DNA of 64,000 bases from CAVQBJ01 sp963724405 (GCA_963724405.1 CAVRUQ010000016.1:310001-374000), one strand, 5' to 3'; positions 9,455 to 18,779 are shown, numbered from the stretch's first letter. Notes: generated by a model from the letters alone, not told the origin. Translations and numbers: made by a program.

Positions 9455-11206
9455 GTGACGCATTCCGCTGGCCGCCGCATCGCGCTCGCCTTGACGCTCG
9501 CGCTCGCTGCCATGGCATTGCCGGCCCTTCAACCGCTCGCCGCGCGCGCCCAGGGCACCCAACCGGCATACATCGAGACACCCGTGAGCGCGTTGGCGCC
9601 CGACTCCGGGCAGGTGCTCGAGAGCTACGTCAGCCTGTACGCGCCGCTGCCGGCCGCCGACGGCCCGCATCCCGCGGCCTGCGACCGGGTTGGCTATCTG
9701 CGCTTCCGCAGCGCGGGCGGGCCGAGCAATCCGGCCGCCGCCGACGCCATCTACGTCGCCCAGCCGGGCATCTTCGAGGGGCCGGCCGCGTTTGACCAGG
9801 TCGCCCGCCACACGATCGAGGCGGCGGCCGCGGCGGGGTACCACGTCGAGTTCTGGGCGATCGACCCGCGCCCGGATTGCCTCATCGACAACACCGGCGT
9901 GACGGCGGCCGAGGCCGCCGGGAACCCCAATATCGCGCTGAACTACTACTACAACGGCGCGGCTGTCAACGGTCAGAGGTTCCAGGGCTTCGTAAGCGAG
10001 CAGAACGCCGCCTGGCTGTCCCACGACGGCCTGGCGCAGACGGTCACGGACGAGTACACCGTCATCAGCCAGCTCCCACCGTCGGTCCGCAAGACGAAGG
10101 TACTGTGCGGCGGGCATTCGCTCGGCGGCATCGTCACCGGTGCCTTCATCGACTGGGACTTCTCCGGATCGGGCAATCCCGCCGGAGCGGGGTACAACCA
10201 GTGCGCGGGATATTTCGCCCTCGACACGCGCTTTACGACGTCGGCGAGCAAGGCGGTGCTGTCGGCCTTCAACGGGACCGTGCTGAACGCGATCCTCTCG
10301 GCGGCGAGCGGCACGTACCCGTACGTCAGCATCGCGCCGATCACGCCCGAGACCCTGGAGGCGCTCCCGATCCTCGGAATGGCCTCGTACTTCGAGCCGA
10401 ACGCGAAGACCACGCTGCTGAAGACGCTTCCCAACGACAAGAAGTTCAACAGCACGCTCGACATCCTGCTCGCGCGCAGCCTGTCGAGCTACCTGCTTGA
10501 CAGCCCCAACCCGCGCAACTTCAACGTCACCAACGAGGGGGCGGTGGGGTTCGTGCTCGGCGACGTGTCTCAGCCGATCGGGATCCTGCGCGCGAGCATC
10601 GGTGTGCCCACGGGCGGACCGGTGGTCGAGAAGTCGTTCCCGGTCGCGTACGGATCGGCGTCCATGGACGACGGCCTGCTCGGCGGCAACGATCTCATCG
10701 CGCCCGCTTCCTCGTCGGCGACGCCGAGCGGTCCGCTATACGGCTGGTTGAACTACAACCAGGTCCCCACGCCCGGACCATCGCCGGCGGATGATCCGGG
10801 GGTGCCATACACGTCGGCCGCCAGCGAGGTGAGCGACATCACCCAGCTGTCACGGACGTTGTTCGATTCGGGTCGGCCCTTCACCGAGAACTACTTCCCG
10901 ACCCAGCTCGCGCTTGACATCGACGCGACCGCGAACGGCGATCGCTCGGGAAGCCTCGCGGGCCTGGTGTACAGCAACGGCCTGATGATGCACCCGGCCG
11001 CGTACATCGACGCCAGCGAGGGCATCGCGCCCGGCCTCGGGGCGCCCCCGAACGGCCCGTCGCCGCAGGCCCATGTGCTCGCCGCGGGCTACAACCACCT
11101 CGACGTCCTCACCGCAGCGACGGTGCAGAACAACGGACTGCCCGAGCTCTCGAGCACGACGCTCGCGAGCTGGATGGGCCAGGTCGTCGGCCCGCCGGGC
11201 GGCTGA
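9455..11206 (+). CDS. Secreted alpha/beta-hydrolase (lipase/esterase-like)
   Basis: 583 residues from a GTG preceded by GAGGAGGAG. An Arg-containing start and long hydrophobic stretch ending ARA (about 1-32) is a signal peptide. The nucleophile elbow GHSLGG places the catalytic Ser at residue 222. His548 in AAGYNHLDVLTA is the probable catalytic His, which in lipases is typically followed by acidic and hydrophobic residues. Length and layout resemble exported actinobacterial lipases. It is divergent from the PucR gene and followed by a very strong hairpin. Acyl-ester hydrolysis outside the cell is likely; the substrate is unknown. Confidence 0.75.
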   Translation: MTHSAGRRIALALTLALAAMALPALQPLAARAQGTQPAYIETPVSALAPDSGQVLESYVSLYAPLPAADGPHPAACDRVGYLRFRSAGGPSNPAAADAIYVAQPGIFEGPAAFDQVARHTIEAAAAAGYHVEFWAIDPRPDCLIDNTGVTAAEAAGNPNIALNYYYNGAAVNGQRFQGFVSEQNAAWLSHDGLAQTVTDEYTVISQLPPSVRKTKVLCGGHSLGGIVTGAFIDWDFSGSGNPAGAGYNQCAGYFALDTRFTTSASKAVLSAFNGTVLNAILSAASGTYPYVSIAPITPETLEALPILGMASYFEPNAKTTLLKTLPNDKKFNSTLDILLARSLSSYLLDSPNPRNFNVTNEGAVGFVLGDVSQPIGILRASIGVPTGGPVVEKSFPVAYGSASMDDGLLGGNDLIAPASSSATPSGPLYGWLNYNQVPTPGPSPADDPGVPYTSAASEVSDITQLSRTLFDSGRPFTENYFPTQLALDIDATANGDRSGSLAGLVYSNGLMMHPAAYIDASEGIAPGLGAPPNGPSPQAHVLAAGYNHLDVLTAATVQNNGLPELSSTTLASWMGQVVGPPGG

Positions 11207-11223
11207 CGATCCGGTCGTCGGTG

Positions 11224-11259
11224 CGCCCGCGCCCGCGCCCCAGGGCGCGGGCGCGGGCG
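11224..11259 (+). terminator. Strong GC hairpin downstream of the hydrolase
   Basis: A perfect 16-bp inverted repeat (11224-11239 and 11244-11259) with a 4-nt loop lies 17 bp after the hydrolase stop. There is no T-run, as is common for terminators in high-GC actinobacteria. Confidence 0.7.
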
Positions 11260-11390
11260 TGATGCCCCGATGCGCCGAACGCTGAGCCGGAGGCGACTGA
11301 GGCGGTCACCGACGCGCTTGACGTCCCGTCGTCGCGCTGCCGGCGACCGGACCGCTTGAGCCCTGACAGCGGGCGGTCGATACGACCGCC

Positions 11391-12176
11391 ATGCTCCCGA
11401 TCCATCACATCTACGACCATGTCGTGGCCGACGACGGGCGTCAGGGCGCCTTCATATGCCTGGCGGCGCTGCTGATCTCGTTCTTCCTCATCCGTACGAG
11501 CGCGCGCATGACGCGGGCGTTCAGCTGGTGGCCGGGTGGAGTCGAGACGGAGGGCGGCGTGCACCTGCATCACTTCGTGTGGGGCATCTTCCTGATGATG
11601 GGCGCCGGCTTCGTGGGGATGGACCTCCGGCTGCACGAGCCGTGGAGTGGGATCGTCGCCGCCGTGTTCGGCGTGGGCGCCGGCCTCACGCTCGACGAAT
11701 TCGCGCTGTGGACGCGGATGGAGGACGTCTACTGGAGCGCAGAGGGCCGCTCATCGCTGGAGGCGTTGGCGATCGTGAGCGCCATCGGCGCGCTCCTCGT
11801 AATCGGGATCAGACCGTTCGAGTTGGACACGATCCTCTCTGCGGTCACCGTCACGGCCACGATCGCGATTTCGCTGGTCATTTCCATCGTCGCGCTCATG
11901 AAGGGTCGGATCCTGCTGGGCGTCACCGGCCTGTTCATCCTGCCCGTCGGCCTGCTCGGGGCGGTCAGGGTCGGGCGTCCACGCTCACCTTGGGCGCGTC
12001 GCTTCTACGCACCGGACAGCAGACGTCTCGCCCGCGCCGAGAAGCGCTTCGACGACCCGACGCGCACCGGAGCGCGACTGCGCCGCGAGCTCGCCGACCT
12101 AGTTGCCGGGCGTCCGAGCGAGCCCACTGCGGCTCGCACGCTGATCAGCGAAGGCCTCGGCGACCGGCCGAATTAG
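11391..12176 (+). CDS. Integral membrane protein with HLHH motif
   Basis: 261 residues with about six predicted membrane helices: around 20-35, 62-80, 85-100, 122-140, 145-170 and 175-195. The loop between the first two helices has VHLHHFVWGIF, a His-rich motif typical of a conserved actinobacterial membrane family of unknown function. The C-terminal 60 residues are charged and likely cytosolic (SRRLARAEKRFDD). No transporter signature is recognised. It stands alone between two hairpin or intergenic regions. Function unknown. Confidence 0.7.
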   Translation: MLPIHHIYDHVVADDGRQGAFICLAALLISFFLIRTSARMTRAFSWWPGGVETEGGVHLHHFVWGIFLMMGAGFVGMDLRLHEPWSGIVAAVFGVGAGLTLDEFALWTRMEDVYWSAEGRSSLEALAIVSAIGALLVIGIRPFELDTILSAVTVTATIAISLVISIVALMKGRILLGVTGLFILPVGLLGAVRVGRPRSPWARRFYAPDSRRLARAEKRFDDPTRTGARLRRELADLVAGRPSEPTAARTLISEGLGDRPN

Positions 12177-12313
12177 GGCACTCGAACTCCCGATCATCGA
12201 CGTTCCCGCGTGATCGCCGGGCCTGTGCCCGGCGCCGAGGAGAACGACCCCGAGCGTCCGGTGCCCTGACCCGTGACGACGGACGGAGATCCCTCCCGCG
12301 GCCGGCTCGCGCT

Positions 12314-13744
12314 TCACCCGTCGCGGCGTTCGAAGAAGGCAGCCTCGGTCTCTCCCAGTGGGGTCGCCGGCGCCGCAGCGTGCAGGTACTCCGCCGCGAC
12401 GGCGCCCCAGTCCGCGCCGGCGCGGAGCTGCTCCAGGACGATCGCGACGACGCCGTGCATCCGCCGGATCAGGATCGCGTCGGGCGGCAGCGTGAACTGG
12501 TTGACCTGTGTCTTGAACACGCCCCGCTGGTCGGCGTCGGGACGCTCACGGTCGGGGTCGCGACGGGTCCTGTGGGGCGAGAAGCGATGCTCGCCGGGTA
12601 CGGCGTACCACTTGATGGCGCGGTGCATCAGAGCGAGCGCGAAGTCGGCGTCGACCGCGTCGGCCCGATCGGCCGGCAGATAGCCGCCGGCGATCAGCGC
12701 GGCCCTCAGGGCCGCAGCGTCCCTGTCGAGGACCGCTAACGCGATCGCCCGCTCCGCGGCCACGCGCGACGCGTTCACGTCGCGAAGCAAGCCGAAGTCG
12801 AGAAAGCAGACCTGCCCGTCGGAGCACAGCAGATAGTTGCCGGGGTGCGGATCGCCGAGGGCGATCCGGTCGCGATAGAGCAGGCCGAAGAAGAACCGAA
12901 AGACGATCTCGCCGTAGCGGTCGCGTTGCGCCGCATCGATTCGGCGCACCGCCTCGAAGCGCTCGCCCTCGACGTACTCGGACACGAGCACACGTCGGGT
13001 CGAGAGATCGAGGCGGACATGGGGCACCCGGATGAAGGGGTGCCCACGCATCAGCCGCTCGACGCGGCGCTGGTTCTGAGCCTCGAGCTCGTAGTCGAGC
13101 TCTTCACCGATCCGCTCGCGCAGCTCGGCGGCCATGGCCTTCACGTCGAGTCCCGGGGCCAACCGCTTGACGAGCGGCACCAACAGCATTGCGTTGCGCA
13201 GGTCGGTCTCGACCGCCTCGGCGACCCCCGGATACTGGACCTTCACGACCACGTCGTGGCCGTCACGGGTCGTGGCACGGTGGACCTGGCCGATCGACGC
13301 GGCCGCAAACGCGTGCTCGTCGAAGTCGGAGAACACCTGCTCCATCGGCGAGCCGAGCTCCTGGCGCACCAGCTTCTGCAGACGCCCGAATGGCATCGGC
13401 GGGACATCGTCGCGCAGCGTCGCGAGCGTGCGCTGCAACTCGTCCCGCTGCTCCTCGTCGAGGCCCTCGAGCTCCACCATCGAGATCATCTGGCCGACCT
13501 TCATCGCCGCGCCGCGCATCTGCCCGAGCTGCTCGACGAGCTGGCGCACGAGCGCCGCGGTGCGCGCATTCTCGGCGGCGGCGGCCCGCTCGGGCGTCCG
13601 GACCCGGTTGGCGGCCCGCATCCCGACCCAGCGCACACCCTGCCCGGTGACAAGCCCGCCGACTCGCGCGGTGCGTGCGACGCGTCCGGTCGGCAGCTTG
13701 CCGGCTTGCGGCGGCGGTTCGTCCTCGGCGGGAACGCTCGTCAT
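12314..13744 (-). CDS. ABC1/UbiB (AarF/ADCK) family atypical kinase
   Basis: 476 residues with the hallmarks of the ABC1/ADCK family: KxGQ (AAMKVGQMISM, near residue 80), the Ala-rich loop AAASIGQVHRA (near 147) replacing the usual Gly-rich loop, the invariant Lys in VVVKVQYPG, the catalytic loop DPHPGNYLL (near 300) and the metal motif LDFGLLRD (near 315). Family members support isoprenoid-quinone synthesis or lipid homeostasis through ATPase or kinase-like activity. No membrane segments are evident. Start ATG at 13744. It is monocistronic by spacing. The actual substrate in this organism is unknown. Confidence 0.85.
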   Translation of the reverse strand: MTSVPAEDEPPPQAGKLPTGRVARTARVGGLVTGQGVRWVGMRAANRVRTPERAAAAENARTAALVRQLVEQLGQMRGAAMKVGQMISMVELEGLDEEQRDELQRTLATLRDDVPPMPFGRLQKLVRQELGSPMEQVFSDFDEHAFAAASIGQVHRATTRDGHDVVVKVQYPGVAEAVETDLRNAMLLVPLVKRLAPGLDVKAMAAELRERIGEELDYELEAQNQRRVERLMRGHPFIRVPHVRLDLSTRRVLVSEYVEGERFEAVRRIDAAQRDRYGEIVFRFFFGLLYRDRIALGDPHPGNYLLCSDGQVCFLDFGLLRDVNASRVAAERAIALAVLDRDAAALRAALIAGGYLPADRADAVDADFALALMHRAIKWYAVPGEHRFSPHRTRRDPDRERPDADQRGVFKTQVNQFTLPPDAILIRRMHGVVAIVLEQLRAGADWGAVAAEYLHAAAPATPLGETEAAFFERRDG

Positions 13745-13888
13745 AGACCGAGGCTAGCCAACGCGACGCTGTGACCCTGTGAGGATTGAGGGCGTGGGGC
13801 ATCAGCGATGTGAAGGGACGCGCCGCTGCTCATCGTCCCCTCGGCCGGCGATCGCCGCCGCTCGGGCAGGCCGTGCGCGGTGAATCGA

Positions 13889-14731
13889 TCAGGCCGTCGC
13901 GCGGGCGAGCACGGCGACGGTCCGCTGTCGGACGGGCCAGTCGGCGGCGCCGGGCGCGGCCGCGCCGGCCGCGCGGCGCGCCACGTCGCGATCGAGCGCC
14001 GCGCGGGGCTGGGGCGCCAGGCCGGCCACCAGCGGGCCGAACGGCGTGCCCAGGATCCCGGCCGTCAGCGCCTCGGCGTCCGGCCACACGATCGTGTGTT
14101 CCAGGACCGAGACGACGACGGAGGAGAAGCCGGCGCCTACGAGCATCGCCTCGAGATCGTCGGCACGCATCTGGTAGCTCGAGGTGTCGAATGCGCCCGG
14201 GAACGGCGGCTGCATCCCCGCGGCGCCCAGCGCGTCGGCGTAGTCGTCGAACGGGTACAGCCGCTCGCCGGCCGCCCACACCGACAGGCCGGCTACACCG
14301 CCGTGGCGCAGCACGCGTCGGATCTCAGCCACGGCGGCCGGCCGATCGGTGAAGAACGGCAGGCCGTGCTGGCACAGGACGACATCGAAGGACTCGTCGG
14401 GAGCCGGCAGCGCCGTCGCCGATGCCTGCAGCTGCTCGATCGGCGCGCCGCCGGGCGCAGCGCCGTGTGTCGCGGCGTGGGCGAGCATCGGGCCGCTGAC
14501 GTCGCTGGCCACGACGCGGCCTTCCGGGCCCGCGTGCCGGCTGGCCAGCCGGGCGACGACGCCGGTGCCGCTGGCCACGTCCAGGACAGTGTCACGCGGA
14601 CGCACGCCTGCCACGCCGAGGAGTTTCTCCGCCCAAGGAGCGAAGATCACCGGAGCCAGATGCGCGTCGTAGTTCTCCGGTACCGAAGAGGCGGCGAACG
14701 CGGTCTCGCGTTGAGGTTCGGATGCGGCCAT
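13889..14731 (-). CDS. Class I SAM-dependent methyltransferase
   Basis: 280 residues from the ATG at 14731; a longer upstream frame exists but overlaps the divergent cupin gene. The SAM-binding core is present: VLDVASGTGVVARLA (motif I, about 48-62), VVASDVSGPML (motif II acidic residue), ALPAPDESFDVVLCQHGL (motif IV) and VLRHGGVAGLSVW. This is the Methyltransf_11/25 class that methylates small molecules or quinone/polyketide intermediates. It is divergent from the cupin gene. The substrate is not inferable. Confidence 0.8.
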   Translation of the reverse strand: MAASEPQRETAFAASSVPENYDAHLAPVIFAPWAEKLLGVAGVRPRDTVLDVASGTGVVARLASRHAGPEGRVVASDVSGPMLAHAATHGAAPGGAPIEQLQASATALPAPDESFDVVLCQHGLPFFTDRPAAVAEIRRVLRHGGVAGLSVWAAGERLYPFDDYADALGAAGMQPPFPGAFDTSSYQMRADDLEAMLVGAGFSSVVVSVLEHTIVWPDAEALTAGILGTPFGPLVAGLAPQPRAALDRDVARRAAGAAAPGAADWPVRQRTVAVLARATA

Positions 14732-14908
14732 CCGGCGCGCAGTATGCCGAAGCGAGGGCGCGCTCGGGGGCGCAATGCCGGGCCGACGCTCGCGGCTCTG
14801 CGGACGGCACCGACACGGTTGTGCAAGTAGGCTCGCAGCCGAGCGCAACGCGGTGTCCGTGTGTGCGCCGCGAGAGGGGAACACCCACGCGATGAGGAGT
14901 GCCACCGT

Positions 14909-15310
14909 ATGTCCGGCTTTACGATCAAGAACCTCAAGGAGATCGAGGACTCCGCCGGGGGCCGCGCGCCCGGAGTCGAGGCGCGTTTCGCGCGCAAGCA
15001 CCTTGAATCCGAGCACCTTGGGATCACGTACCTGCGCTACGCGCCCGGCGTGCGCTCACCGATGGCGCACAGCCACCGCGAGCAGGAGGAGGCCTACGTC
15101 GTCGTGAGCGGCTCGGGGCGGGTCAGGCTCGATGATGAAGTCCACGACGTGCGTCAGTGGGACGTGGTCCGGGTCAGTCCGCAAACCGTTCGCGCCCTTG
15201 AAGCGGGGGAGGAGGGTCTGGAGCTGATCGCCGTGGGCTCTGACCGGCCGGAGGGCGGCGACGGCGTCCTGGCCGAGTCCGCATGGGTGGACGACGGTGG
15301 GGCGAGCTGA
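14909..15310 (+). CDS. Cupin-domain protein
   Basis: 133 residues. A single conserved beta-barrel cupin: metal-binding HSHREQEEAYVVVSG (H, H, E of motif 1, about 52-66) followed by G-GRVRLDDE and a motif-2 region near DVVRVSP in which the usual His is absent. ATG at 14909 is chosen because GAGGAG lies at the right distance and the upstream extension lacks composition. Small stand-alone cupins can be sugar-binding, isomerase or regulatory proteins. The function is undefined. Confidence 0.75.
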   Translation: MSGFTIKNLKEIEDSAGGRAPGVEARFARKHLESEHLGITYLRYAPGVRSPMAHSHREQEEAYVVVSGSGRVRLDDEVHDVRQWDVVRVSPQTVRALEAGEEGLELIAVGSDRPEGGDGVLAESAWVDDGGAS

Positions 15311-15390
15311 GGTGGCTCGACCCGCGTAGGCCGGTCCAGGGGCGCTCTGGTGCGAGCGGCCGCCAGGTCCCCGCTTGTTGCGTCGCCGCG

Positions 15391-15423
15391 ATAAAAGTGA
15401 TATCTAATAGAAATCACTTTTAT
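15391..15423. promoter_or_regulatory. Perfect 11-bp palindrome upstream of SPFH-RHH operon
   Basis: The arms ATAAAAGTGAT (15391-15401) and ATCACTTTTAT (15413-15423) are exact reverse complements around an 11-bp AT-rich spacer. The site ends 24 bp before the SPFH start codon. Its A+T richness is striking in this genome. It is a plausible operator for the RHH protein encoded by the second gene (autoregulation), which is inferred from position only. Confidence 0.7.
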
Positions 15424-15447
15424 GCCGTCACGGCGACTGGAGCGATC

Positions 15448-16365
15448 ATGAATCAGCCCGTCCAGCCATTCCGCCAGCCCGAGGCGACTCCGGTCGGGCA
15501 CTCGGGAACCCGGGTCGACATCCATGAGCGCCCCGCATGGGCGATCAGCGGCTGGGCAGGTGTGGTCGTTGTCGTGGCCTGCATTGCCGGGACGATTCTC
15601 CTTGCCCAGAGCTCGGTTTCAGGGGTCGCCATCGCGCCGGCATTGGCGGCTCTCGTGGTCCTGACCTCGCTTGTCATCGTGCAACCCGGCCAGACCAAGG
15701 TCATACGGTTCTTCGGCAGCTACGTCGGCACCATCCGACGCACGGGCCTGTGGTGGATCGTGCCGCTGGCCGACCGGCGGAGCCTGAGCATTCGGGTCAG
15801 GAACTTCGAGACCAACCATCTGAAGGTCAATGACGCCGACGGCAACCCGGTCGAGATCGCCGCGATCGTGGTCTGGCAGGTGGCCGACACCTCCCGGGCG
15901 GTCTACGCCGTCGATGACTACGTGACCTTCGTTCAGGTCCAGGCCGAGTCGGCGCTGCGGCATGTCGCCACGACCCACCCCTACGACGATGCCGCCGGCG
16001 AGGGCACGTCGTTACGTGGCAACGTCGACGTCGTCGCGGCGGAGCTCGCCGAGGAAGTGGCCCAACGCGTAACCATCGCCGGGGTCGAGATCGTCGAGGC
16101 GCGCATCAGTCACCTGGCCTACGCCTCTGAGATCGCGCAGGCCATGCTGCGCCGCCAGCAGGCCAACGCCGTCGTCGCCGCGCGGTCGCGGATCGTCGAG
16201 GGCGCCGTGGGGATGGTTGACCTCGCTCTTTCCCGGTTGGATGAGCGCGGCATCGTCGAGCTCGACGAAGAGCGCAAGGCGGCGATGGTGAGCAATCTTC
16301 TGGTCGTGCTCTGCGGTGACCAACCGGCTTCTCCGGTCGTCAACACCGGCACGCTCTATACGTGA
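15448..16365 (+). CDS. SPFH/Band 7 domain membrane protein
   Basis: 305 residues. Two hydrophobic segments (about 30-50 and 55-75) anchor a stomatin/prohibitin/flotillin-like domain: VQPGQTKVIRFFGSYVGTIR, then VNDADGNPVEIAAIVVWQV, AVDDYVTFVQVQAESALRHVA and IAGVEIVEARISHLAYASEIAQAMLRRQQANAVV. Such proteins oligomerise on membranes and organise lipid or protease complexes. ATG 15448 is chosen over the longer frame because the palindrome and a GGAG site precede it. The stop overlaps the next gene's GTG by four bases, so the two are co-translated. Confidence 0.85.
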   Translation: MNQPVQPFRQPEATPVGHSGTRVDIHERPAWAISGWAGVVVVVACIAGTILLAQSSVSGVAIAPALAALVVLTSLVIVQPGQTKVIRFFGSYVGTIRRTGLWWIVPLADRRSLSIRVRNFETNHLKVNDADGNPVEIAAIVVWQVADTSRAVYAVDDYVTFVQVQAESALRHVATTHPYDDAAGEGTSLRGNVDVVAAELAEEVAQRVTIAGVEIVEARISHLAYASEIAQAMLRRQQANAVVAARSRIVEGAVGMVDLALSRLDERGIVELDEERKAAMVSNLLVVLCGDQPASPVVNTGTLYT

Positions 16366-16565
16366 GCCGCGAGCGCAAGCAGGTACCGCTGCGGCTCGAC
16401 CCGGCGGTGCACGACGCTCTCGCGCGGTGGGCAACCGATGACTTCCGCAGTCTCAACGCCCACATCGAGATGCTGCTGCGACGAGCCCTCGACGACGCGG
16501 GCCGGATGCCCCGCCAGGCGAAACCGGTACCCAAGCGCGGCCGGCCCCGCACCCGTAGCGCCTGA
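16362..16565 (+). CDS. Ribbon-helix-helix (Arc-type) DNA-binding protein
   Basis: 67 residues. KQVPLRLDPAVHDALARWA followed by LNAHIEMLLRRALDDAG is the beta-strand plus two helices of the Arc/MetJ RHH fold; a basic Arg/Lys/Pro tail follows. It overlaps the SPFH gene by 4 bp (GTGA). RHH dimers bind AT-rich inverted repeats, so the palindrome upstream of the operon is its most likely target. It could also be an antitoxin-like protein, but no toxin gene is adjacent. Confidence 0.8.
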   Translation: MSRERKQVPLRLDPAVHDALARWATDDFRSLNAHIEMLLRRALDDAGRMPRQAKPVPKRGRPRTRSA

Positions 16566-16734
16566 CCGCGGGACGAGGCGCGTGACCGGCCCGGGCCTCG
16601 GAGCGTGTGACGCGCTGGGCCCGGACGGTGCGGTGCGAACGAGGCAGACCGGGGTGTGGACCAGGGTCTTCACGGACGCGAAGTGCAGCGCGCGCGGACA
16701 GGCTGCGTCGCATCACCAAACCGAGGAGGGCCAC

Positions 16735-17937
16735 ATGTCCGTCACGGCCGATAAGCCCGGCACCACCGCGATTCGCCCGTTCCACGTCGAGGTTCCGGAC
16801 GAGGCATTGGAGGACCTGCGCCGGCGCATCGCCGCGACGCGGTCGCCCGGTAGGGAGCTGGTCGCGGATCGCTCGCAGGGCGTGCAGCTGGCGACGATCG
16901 AGGAGCTCGCCCACTACTGGACGACCGACTACGACTGGCGCCAGTGCGAGGCGAGACTGAATGCGTTGCCGCAGTTCACGACCGAGATCGACGGGCTCGA
17001 CATCCACTTCATCCACGTGAAGTCGCGCCACGAGGACGCGCTGCCGCTGATCATGACGCACGGCTGGCCCGGCTCGGTGATCGAGATGCTCGAGGCCGTG
17101 GGCCCGCTCACGGACCCGACCACGCACGGCGGACGCGCCGAGGACGCGTTCGACCTCGTGCTGCCGTCCCTGCCCGGCTACGGCTTCTCCGCCGAGCCGA
17201 CCGAGGTCGGCTGGGATACCGGCCGGGTCGCGCGCGCCTGGGCGGAACTGATGCACCGCCTCGGCTACACCCGCTACGTCGCCCAGGGCGGCGATCAGGG
17301 CGCCGCCGTCACCGATGCGCTCGGACGGCAGGCACCCGAGGGGCTGCTCGGCATCCACATGAACCTGCTCGTGGCGGGGCTGGGCAACGTCAGCGCGATG
17401 CCCGCGGACTCCGAGGAGGAGCGTGCGGCACTCGCCGCGACCACCACGTTCAAGACGAGCGGCTTCGGCTACTTCCTGGAGCAGGCCACGCGGCCGCAGA
17501 CGATCGGCTACGCCCTGCTGGATTCACCGGTCGCGCTGGCGGCCTGGTTGCTCGACCACGACACGGACAGCTACTACAAGATCTCCGGCGCGTTTGTCCA
17601 CGGGCAGCCCTCGGGCCATCTGACCCGGGACCGGATCGTCGACAACATCACGCTGTACTGGCTGACGGGCACCGGGGCCGCGGCGGCCCGGTCCTACTGG
17701 GAGGGCGGACGAGCGGCAGCCGCGGCGGCCGGCCAGCCTTCTCCGGCGGTCTCGATCCCGGTCGGCTTCACCACCTTCCCGGGCGAGATCTTCCGGGCCC
17801 CGCGCAGCTGGGTCGAGAAGACCTACCCGAATCTTCTCTACTTCAACGAGGTGGACAAGGGCGGTCACTTCGCGGCGTGGGAAGAGCCCGAGCTGTTCGC
17901 AACCGAGATCCGCGCCGCGTTCCGATCGCTGCGTTAG
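16735..17937 (+). CDS. Epoxide hydrolase (alpha/beta-hydrolase, EHN domain)
   Basis: 400 residues of the microsomal/juvenile-hormone-type epoxide hydrolase family. The N-terminal EHN domain (PFHVEVPDEALEDLRRRIA, DYDWRQCEARLNALPQF) is followed by the hydrolase core. The oxyanion motif HGWPGS is at 109-114, the nucleophile Asp187 in GGDQGA, where the usual GGDWG Trp is Gln, and the catalytic His378 in KGGHFAAWEEPE. The enzyme opens epoxides by an ester intermediate. The start follows CGAGGAGGG. No signal peptide. It stands alone downstream of the SPFH-RHH pair. The role (xenobiotic or lipid epoxide) is open. Confidence 0.85.
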   Translation: MSVTADKPGTTAIRPFHVEVPDEALEDLRRRIAATRSPGRELVADRSQGVQLATIEELAHYWTTDYDWRQCEARLNALPQFTTEIDGLDIHFIHVKSRHEDALPLIMTHGWPGSVIEMLEAVGPLTDPTTHGGRAEDAFDLVLPSLPGYGFSAEPTEVGWDTGRVARAWAELMHRLGYTRYVAQGGDQGAAVTDALGRQAPEGLLGIHMNLLVAGLGNVSAMPADSEEERAALAATTTFKTSGFGYFLEQATRPQTIGYALLDSPVALAAWLLDHDTDSYYKISGAFVHGQPSGHLTRDRIVDNITLYWLTGTGAAAARSYWEGGRAAAAAAGQPSPAVSIPVGFTTFPGEIFRAPRSWVEKTYPNLLYFNEVDKGGHFAAWEEPELFATEIRAAFRSLR

Positions 17938-18001
17938 GGGGGTCGAGAGCGACAAGACGACCGGCGCTGCGCCTCGGGCCGCAGCTGCGGTCGGTGTTCT
18001 T

Positions 18002-18018
18002 CCGGCTCATGGAGCCGG
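18002..18018. terminator. Short hairpin between convergent genes
   Basis: A 7-bp stem (CCGGCTC/GAGCCGG) with a 3-nt loop lies between the epoxide hydrolase and the convergent exported-protein gene. It could serve both directions. Confidence 0.4.
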
Positions 18019-18669
18019 CTACCCGGGCAGCGCGACGAGCGCCCCGGAGAGCGCGTGCTCGTCGGCCTGCGCCTTCGTGAGGTCGCTCTGGGCATGGGTG
18101 AGGTTGCTCTGCGCCTGCCCGCAGTCGTCGTTGCTGATCGAAGAGCCGACGGAGGAGATCTCCGAGTACACGCCGCTCAGGTCGAAGGCGGAGGTACCGA
18201 TCGCGCTGACGACGGCATCGATCTTCGCGACCGCGCCGTTCTTGTTCTTCTTCGGGTGGCTCGAGTACCAGGCCGCCTCTGCCTTGAAGTAGGAGACCTT
18301 CGCGGACTTGGTCTTGTCGATCTGGGTGAGACCGGCCTGGGCGAGCTTCATCACGCCGCCGCCGAGCGCGCCGAGGCCGCTCGGCGGGGTGTTCGGGCAC
18401 GCCGAGACGATGCCGGCCACCCCGGCCGAGAGCGTGGTGCCGAGCTCGGTCACGAGGGTCGAGAAGCACGAGCGCGTCGCCTGCTCCTCCGAGCCCGACA
18501 GTGGGCCCTTCCCGCCCGGCGGGACCTGCTCGCACTTCGGGCTCGTGGTGCCGCCGGAGGAGGGGTTCTTGCCCATGCCGGAGTTGCCGCTCTTGCCCTT
18601 GGCGAGACCGGCCGTCGGTGCGGCGAGCAGGAGAGCGAGGAAGACGGTGAGGGTGAGCCCGCGAACCAT
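18019..18669 (-). CDS. Exported protein of unknown function
   Basis: 216 residues from the ATG at 18669; a further upstream ATG at 18783 would add 38 residues without signal-peptide features. MVRGLTLTVFLALLLAAPTAG is a clear signal peptide (quoted in part). The mature protein starts Gly/Ser/Lys-rich, has four or five Cys (CEQVPP, CFSTL, CPNTPP, CGQAQ) and a C-terminal helical segment with heptad-like character (AQSNLTHAQSDLTKAQADEHAL). No family is recognised. Monocistronic. Confidence 0.65.
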   Translation of the reverse strand: MVRGLTLTVFLALLLAAPTAGLAKGKSGNSGMGKNPSSGGTTSPKCEQVPPGGKGPLSGSEEQATRSCFSTLVTELGTTLSAGVAGIVSACPNTPPSGLGALGGGVMKLAQAGLTQIDKTKSAKVSYFKAEAAWYSSHPKKNKNGAVAKIDAVVSAIGTSAFDLSGVYSEISSVGSSISNDDCGQAQSNLTHAQSDLTKAQADEHALSGALVALPG

Positions 18670-18779
18670 GGCGGCGCAGTTTCGCGGCTTTGGGACCGGC
18701 GCGTCAAGCCCGCCGAGCGGCGGCTGGGTGTTTCGCACCGGTGCGGGCTCGCCATTAGGGCGACGGAGCGCTCGACGCA

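Noticed and set aside
9272..10117. N-terminal extension of the PucR-type regulator up to 10117
   Set aside because: It runs antisense through the secreted hydrolase gene, which has a signal peptide and catalytic motifs; the ATG at 9271 gives a normal PucR length.
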